Origin: Diaporthe sp. PMI_573
Lineage: Eukaryota > Ascomycota > Sordariomycetes > Diaporthales > Diaporthaceae
Assembly: GCA_021399435.1 (NCBI GenBank)
Contig: JAJTUP010000034.1
Location: 682,001-746,000, forward strand
DNA length: 64,000 bases
Reading direction: 5' to 3'
This document shows, one piece after another, positions 58,001 through 64,000 of the stretch. Below the pieces are notes generated by a model. It had not been told where the DNA came from and searched no databases. It saw only the letters and a program-made list of their open reading frames with translations. Numbering within the stretch: position 1 is the stretch's first letter; each line of letters begins with the position of its first letter. The translations under genes were made by a program, and so were the position numbers.

Positions 58001-60075
58001 AACTCAGGAAGTGAGCTTTCCGGTAAGGAGAACGTGCCGCGCTTCCCTCCCAAGCGCCACGATTCTCTGTCAGGGGTCACCATGTCAAAGATCACAGCTG
58101 CAGAGAACGGCCTCGTACTCGATAAGTTGCAGCTCATTGTGAAGTGGGGAGGTGAGCCCACGCACTCAGCCCGTTACCAAGCGCAAGAACTTGGCGAAAA
58201 CATGCGCAACGACCTGGCTATCTTGAACCGTGATGTCCTTGATGAGATACATGTCTTTAGCAGCTCCGAGAGACGAGTGACAACGAGTGCCCAGATCTGG
58301 TCGTCTGCCTTTTTGGACCGCACAGACCTTCCAGAGGATTTCATTCAGATTCGGAAGGACCTTCTGGATGACTCCAATGCTGCGAAGGACGAAATGGACA
58401 AGGTCAAGAAGAAGCTCAAGGGTCTCCTCCGCAAGGGTAATGAACGACCGCCACAGTTCGCTTGGCCAGAGAACATGCCCGAACCGGCGGAGGTGCAGAC
58501 TCGTGTTGTCCAATTGATGAACTTCCACCGCCGGGTCATGCACTTCAACTTCAGCAAGCTGCGCAGTGGAGCCGTAAACTCGCTCAACGCAGTTTCCAAC
58601 CCAGGCAGCTCAGAAAAGCTCAAGGCTGGCGAGGGTTCGTCCGGCTCCGTTCACTCGATGGCGTCTTCGTTGTCCCAGGTTACGGCGGTCAATGAGATTC
58701 AAGCCCGATGGTGCTGTGGGGAAGATGCCGAGCTGTTCCGCGAGCGGTGGGAGAAGCTGTTCACAGAGTTCTGTGACGGGGAGAAGGTTGACCCGAGCAA
58801 GATCTCCGAGCTATACGACACGATGAAATTTGACGCGCTCCACAACCGTCAATTCTTAGAGTGGGTGTTCAGGCCATCTAAGGAACTGGTCGAGGAGTTC
58901 CGCAAACATGGAGTTGTCGCAACAGACTCAGACGGCAAGTTGGCTCAGACTGGCAAGGAATCTCAAACCCCACAGCAGCCCGCTAAGTCGTCCGAAGATG
59001 GCAGGAACGGGGACAAGGGCCCTGCGAGAGATGGTGAAAGAGATGATCATAGGGTCAGGCGGTTGTTCAGAAGGTCATCCGTGGGCAGCAGCATGAGGAA
59101 AGCGGACATTGTGGGGGATGCAGAAAAGTACTTTGGCCTTCAGAGGGGCTCGCCCGAAAGCCAGACCAAGGCGAAGACCGATGATCGTTTCGAGCTACTT
59201 CGAGAGTTGTACCAGCTTGCCAAGGTCCTGTTCGATTTCATCTGCCCTCAGGAGTACGGGATATCTGACAGCGAAAAGGTATGTGGTGTCTTGTCTCGTG
59301 TGGAATACGGCAGTAGTGCTGATTGTGACATGCACAGCTCGAGATTGGTTTGCTTACCTCCCTCCCTCTCCTGCGAGAAATCGTGTCCGATCTGGAAGAG
59401 ATGCAGGCCTCTGATGATGCGAAGTGCTTCTTCTACTTCACTAAAGAATCTCACATCTACACCCTCCTCAACTGCATCCTGGAAGGTGGCATCGAGACCA
59501 AGATCAAAAGGAGCACCATTCCGGAACTGGACTACCTCTCACAGATCTGCTTCGAGCTCTACGAATCCGAGACCAATCAGCCACGAGGCGCCGCTACAGG
59601 CGAGGGCTATCCCACCTTTAATTACAGCATCCGCATCGCCATCAGCCCGGGATGTCACGTCTATGATCCGTTGGATGTCCAGCTCGACAGCAAGCACTGC
59701 ATCAGCTGCGCGCAGAGGAGGACCCTGACGCCACACTGTAACTGGAAGGAGGTCATCGAGACCCTGCGTGCCAAATTCCACACCGTCAAGCTTCCCAAGA
59801 GCTTCGTGGCGGTCAACCTGTCGGACGCATTCTCTTGGTCAGAAAAGCAACAGCTAGATGGCCAGGAATTGCCAGATGCAGGCGACGTCCTGGAAATGAG
59901 GAAAGCGCCTGAACGTGCAAAGGTGGATAAGGAGGCCCAAGAACCCGCTGCGGCAGCGGCAGCGGCACCAGCAGTAACTGAGGAGCTTGCGCAGGTGGTC
60001 TCCGCTGCCGCCGCAGCACAGGACACTGAAGGGGAAGAATCTACCGCACAGGAGGGTGATGCCTCGGAGACCTAG
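55038..60075 (+). CDS. VIP1: Vip1/PPIP5K: diphosphoinositol-pentakisphosphate kinase with phosphatase-like domain
   Basis: Five exons: 55038-55965, 56020-56166, 56220-56241, 56326-59278 and 59338-60075, giving 1,595 residues. The enzyme phosphorylates the 1-position of InsP6/5-InsP7 to make inositol pyrophosphates; its second domain resembles histidine acid phosphatases and removes that phosphate. About 310 disordered Ser/Pro-rich residues precede the ATP-grasp kinase domain (310-650: PLGLIGVCALDVKARSK, ENWPVCDYLISFYSDGFPL, KPFCVNDVPMQKVLWDRR, VIDVNGWSFVKDNDDYYD). The phosphatase domain begins near 800 (VSVIRHADRTPKQKFKF) and continues through SAQIWSSAFL and ISDSEKLEIGLLTSL. The tail is Ala/Glu-rich. 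Exon 3 is a 22-bp microexon that completes D-IENWPV-C. The family's Schizosaccharomyces member is Asp1. The start is the first ATG of the long frame; the hexamer repeat lies upstream. Confidence 0.95.
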
Positions 60076-63000
60076 AACGCTGGTGCTTTGTGATGCAATT
60101 TCGCCTTGGAGACTAGACACAGACGACCTGTCGCCTTTCACGGTTATATATTCATCCCGCTGCCCTCGCAGCGGGAATGCCGTCTTCATGTCTGCCTAAA
60201 CCGCGAGGCTGCGACATTCGCCTTCGCAGTATGATAAATAGACCATCGTCATCTATAGAATAGAATCCGAGATGCCCTCGTGGGCCGAGCAAATACCGCA
60301 ACGGCGACTCCCCATACCTCGAGACAATGCAGGACGAGAATGTCAGACCGTGGGCGGTGTTTTGGCATGCCTGTCGAGCTGATCATGACGAGATTCCGCA
60401 TTGCCCCTGATGCCCCTGATGGTTCATTACCACATTCCCTCCCCACTATACCACGGGCACATATATGTGTCTCGGAAGACTTCCCGTCTCGACCCCCCCT
60501 CCCTTCCGTCGATGATATTGTTTGCGGAGAATCATCGCCCTCCCTCTCTTCTCATCGCTACCATTGCTGCCCAACCAGAGGACGCGATAACGCCTGCCTC
60601 CCTACCTCCCTGTCTTTCTCCCTGCCTCGATCCCTCTGCTCTCCCGGGAACGTCGATGACGGACCGATACCAACGTAAAATTGGACCCAGAATATGGCGT
60701 ATCAAATACACTCGTCACAAACAGCAGAAGACCACCTGTCCGACTTCGTGCTCTACGCGCTCAAGGCAGTCATCGTGGTGATGTCCTTATCAGGCGAGTT
60801 CATGAGGTCTGGAGCCTATAATTTCTGGTGGAGTAGAATGTAGGCCGTGGTGGTGAGATTTCCCTCCCCGCCCGCCAATCTCATCTGGTTACGTGATCTC
60901 CCGGACTCAACGCGAGCGAGCTGCGGCCGAGGCCGCCCAGATCTGGTACGGGTGGTTAAACCGAGAGGTGGTGGTTGCAGGAAATTGCTCAGATCCTCCC
61001 GAGCCGAGATGTGGAGGGCCAGAGAACCAGGCGGGAAACCAGGTCGCCAGGCCACGGGCTTGTAGACTTGTCCCCCCACGGAAACAGTGACGAGCCCGAT
61101 GACCTTGTCGCCACTTGATTCATGAGCGTACCAAGGTCTACCCTCCGAGGCTCAGCGGCAGTGGCAGTTGATGGTGGAGACGCAACCCATTGGGGCGACG
61201 CGGCGACGATTTAGGGAACTGGTTTTGGACGCAGGATAGATGGCCGCACTCGACGTTTATCCAGCCGGTCTACCTAGCTTGCGCTATCTACCAAATAACG
61301 AGAATTAGGCAGTGTTACGATCCGCCAAAACTATGGCACGAATAGTCTCGATAGGCGAGCAGGCTTTGCTATGAGTTACTGTCCGTAGGTAGACAGAGGC
61401 AGTGGGCATCCCCGGCTATCGCCCGAAGCGAAGATCGTGGCTGTCGAAGCCCTGCGGGAATGGCGCCGGCTCCAGCATCATCAGCCTGCGTCTGGTAGTA
61501 TCGCCAGCCATAATCTTGTGTGACTCGGCGCCACTTGTGCCCTGATCGTCGTGTGTACACATCATCAGGTGTGGCAGCAAGACGGACCACTTTTGTCGTG
61601 TGGTCGCTGCAGGGCGAGGACGGCAGGCACTCCGGTCAAGTGATCATTGGCAGCCGTTGGCCATTCATCAGGGCGCAGATCTTGCCGGGGACCCCATGAC
61701 TGTCAGTCTGTCGGCACAGGGGCGGCAGCAGGGGTTCTCCTCCAAGTCAGGACATGGACGTTATCTCGAATTCATGTGACTGACGCAGGATCCGTCGTAA
61801 GCATGCCCTCAAAGGCTCAGTGGACTTGACCGGTCAAGAAGTCTTTGAACCATGACGCTTCTGTAGACGAGCCTTGTGACGGTCACATTTTCTTGGATGA
61901 TCAGAACGAACTTCTTGCACCCTTTTTGGCGCGACCGGGGCCCGCTCGCGGTCATCTCGCCGGCAGGGCTAAAATCTGACCGTTTCAGGTATTTTCTGAG
62001 GGCCGGTCCGTGGTGTTGCACAGTTCATCATCAGATTTTGGAAAAGATGTGACCTTCCCCCCCGACCCCCGCCCCCCGCCCCCCGGCGCCAAGTGGCTTC
62101 AAGATCAACCGTACCGGATCGATTTGACTGGCGTCATGCGATTATTTGCAAACAAAGAGCGCGGCACTGCCAGGCCATGAGAAGGCTTTCGAGCGTTCTG
62201 TATCTATCCAGCCGCGATTATCCGAAGGGTGCTTGAAACAGCCTGTGAGTGGTATATCGACTGCTATACACTAGCAATAAGATAGCATGGAATGACCGCA
62301 GAAGGTGGTGTACTCTAACAACGATCCGGCCACCGGTGAGCAAGGGTTGGGCACCTCTCCGGCGTTGAGGGCGGCGCCTCGATCTCCAGACGTGAGGTCG
62401 GCTAGCGGCAGGTTGAGGCTGTCCCGGGGCCCCCAGAGAGATTTATCATAACTCATATTGTTGGCAGTTTTGTGTGCTGAGTAGTGCGGTCCCACCGGTA
62501 AGCGGCTTACGGTGCGATTTCCCAAGGCGTGCCAGACTTCTTCATTCGAAAGCCAATGTGCGGCGCGGGCTGGCGCGGCGTGCGAGATGCCACCTTCAAT
62601 TGTGGATGCTGTGTCCCCCACCTGCCGAGAGCACTTCTGCTTCGCCTGCCTAGAGAAAGGGTTGCGGTCATTCCCTGTCATCAACATAGCAAATTATTAA
62701 TACTACCTCCGCCGCGAGGGTAGCACACTGCCGAAACAGGACCCATAATCCCGAGACGAAGTTTCTTGCCAGTTGTACCTTTGTTGTAGATCCTCGGACG
62801 CCAGGGTACTGTACCCGCAACCAGGTATTCGTGAATGCCTCTTGTAATTGAGATGTTCTCGCCTAGGGTGCTGACTGGTAAACTTCCTTCCTGAACCTCA
62901 ATTTGTTTACTAAATTGATCAGACATCACGCCCACGTCTGTTGAACCTTCATGGATCTTGGCCTCAGCGAATGGCAGGCACGGAAGCGGGTTCTGCAGCG

Positions 63001-64000
63001 GAGTGCTGCAAGGCCGTCCTCTTTTAGGCGCCTGCATGGCTAGCGGCGTTTGGACAAGGCATTGTTACCTTTGTGCCACAAGCCAGCGATGGCAGCTGGT
63101 ATCATGCGATTGTCCAGCAACCCGAAAGGGGTATCGACTGATTTGTGCGTGGAGGCGGAGAAAACCAAGCCAAGTTACAACTGAGTCCCGGTTGAGTGTT
63201 TGGACTTCGGAAAGACGATTAGAGAAGCATCTGATGCTGTTTATTAGCCGGCCGGCCTGCAGGAAGAGCGTAGGGCAGAAAATCGGTTGCATGCGACGAC
63301 TCGGCAAGGCGCATCCTGCAACAGTCAGCAGTCCAGCAGAATTCAACCAATTGCGATCGGAATAGGGTCCAGATCTGGTATCCACTTTCGTAACAAGCGA
63401 GCATGCAGGCAAGACCGCAACCTGGCAGATTTTGGCTGTGATCGATTCGTGTTACCAGCAAGTACCAGGTACCGTTCGGTTCGAACAGCTTGGAGACATA
63501 GAATGAACAATTTCACTTGTCGTCGCAACTCCCGGTCCCCCGGGCCAGCACCTCCTTGTGCAGGCCGGCGGAGCGCAGAAGAAGCACCTCACGACAGACA
63601 AGCAGCAGCAGACATGACTGTGGGTAGACTTTTGTGGAGATGTGGGCGGGCCGTACCATATCTTGGGGGCGCGTGTTTTGCGCGGCGAACATGTGGATGG
63701 TTCGGAGTACGGTGTTTGTGGTCACTGCGGTCGACCGGAAATGAATCCTGGATGACTGGGGCCCCATAAATTCATGCCGGACTAAGTCAATCATCACATT
63801 GACCCGTCCCCTCACCCAAGAGTGGATCACTTCTTCTTGTGAAGTTTCCATGTGGTACAGCATGAAATTTTTGGAAACGATAGGAGAATGCAGTGCTCCA
63901 GTGGCACCAGGCAGCAGTCGTCGAGTTGCTGGTCAACCTGGCTGTTGTGCGCATAACGACATCCCTTCTCGGCGTGATTCTCGTGGCCAGAACCTCACAT
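60076..64000. other. 3' flank of Vip1 and unassigned DNA to the window end
   Basis: Frames are 60-160 codons with no recognised family. Minus 62681-63037 (118 codons) and minus 62271-62687 (138 codons) are the most protein-like, but I cannot connect them or place a domain. A C-rich tract lies at 62056-62092. The window may end in an intergenic region or in a decayed locus. Confidence 0.45.

Overview
The window looks like nuclear DNA of a filamentous ascomycete (Pezizomycotina, most likely Sordariomycetes). The genes carry short GT..AG introns (about 50-240 bp), some proteins have fungus-only architectures (Zn2Cys6 regulators, a homeodomain/C2H2 regulator, an XlnR/XYR1-type activator), and coding DNA is GC-rich. 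I see no operons, ribosome-binding sites, CRISPR arrays, tRNA or rRNA genes. The species cannot be named from sequence alone.

Layout. 0.4-3.4 kb (-): RBR-type E3 ubiquitin ligase. 6.2-7.5 kb (+): conserved FlbE-like protein. 7.5-13.5 kb: gene-poor. 13.5-15.7 kb (-): Zn2Cys6 transcription factor. 19.7-21.3 kb (-): secreted lactonase-fold beta-propeller protein. 23.1-27.1 kb (-): large multi-domain regulator (cysteine cluster, homeodomain, C2H2 fingers, five repeats resembling CENP-B-type helix-turn-helix domains). 28.3-29.2 kb (-): histidinol-phosphatase (HIS2). 30.0-31.0 kb (+): acetamidase/formamidase. 31.2-33.6 kb (-): ten-exon amino-acid permease (Dip5-like). 35.2-38.2 kb (-): XlnR/XYR1 orthologue. 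38.2-47.6 kb: gene-poor, partly AT-rich. 47.6-49.5 kb (+): 14-TM-type MFS transporter. 50.0-53.2 kb (-): Utp21, a small-subunit processome protein. 53.6-54.1 kb (-): broken MFS transporter fragment. 55.0-60.1 kb (+): Vip1/PPIP5K inositol-pyrophosphate kinase-phosphatase. 60.1-64.0 kb: nothing recognised.

How the parts fit. Most genes are unrelated housekeeping or regulatory genes. A possible theme is nitrogen and histidine use at 28-34 kb: HIS2 and a formamidase share a 774-bp divergent promoter with a perfect GCN4/CPC1-type site nearer HIS2 and two GATA-factor sites nearer the formamidase, and the formamidase converges on an amino-acid permease. XlnR lies just beyond. The most unusual item is the 1,247-residue regulator at 23-27 kb. 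Exon coordinates were worked out by hand from reading frame, splice consensus and family conservation; intron phases were checked for every spliced gene, and only the first intron of the RBR gene remains ambiguous.
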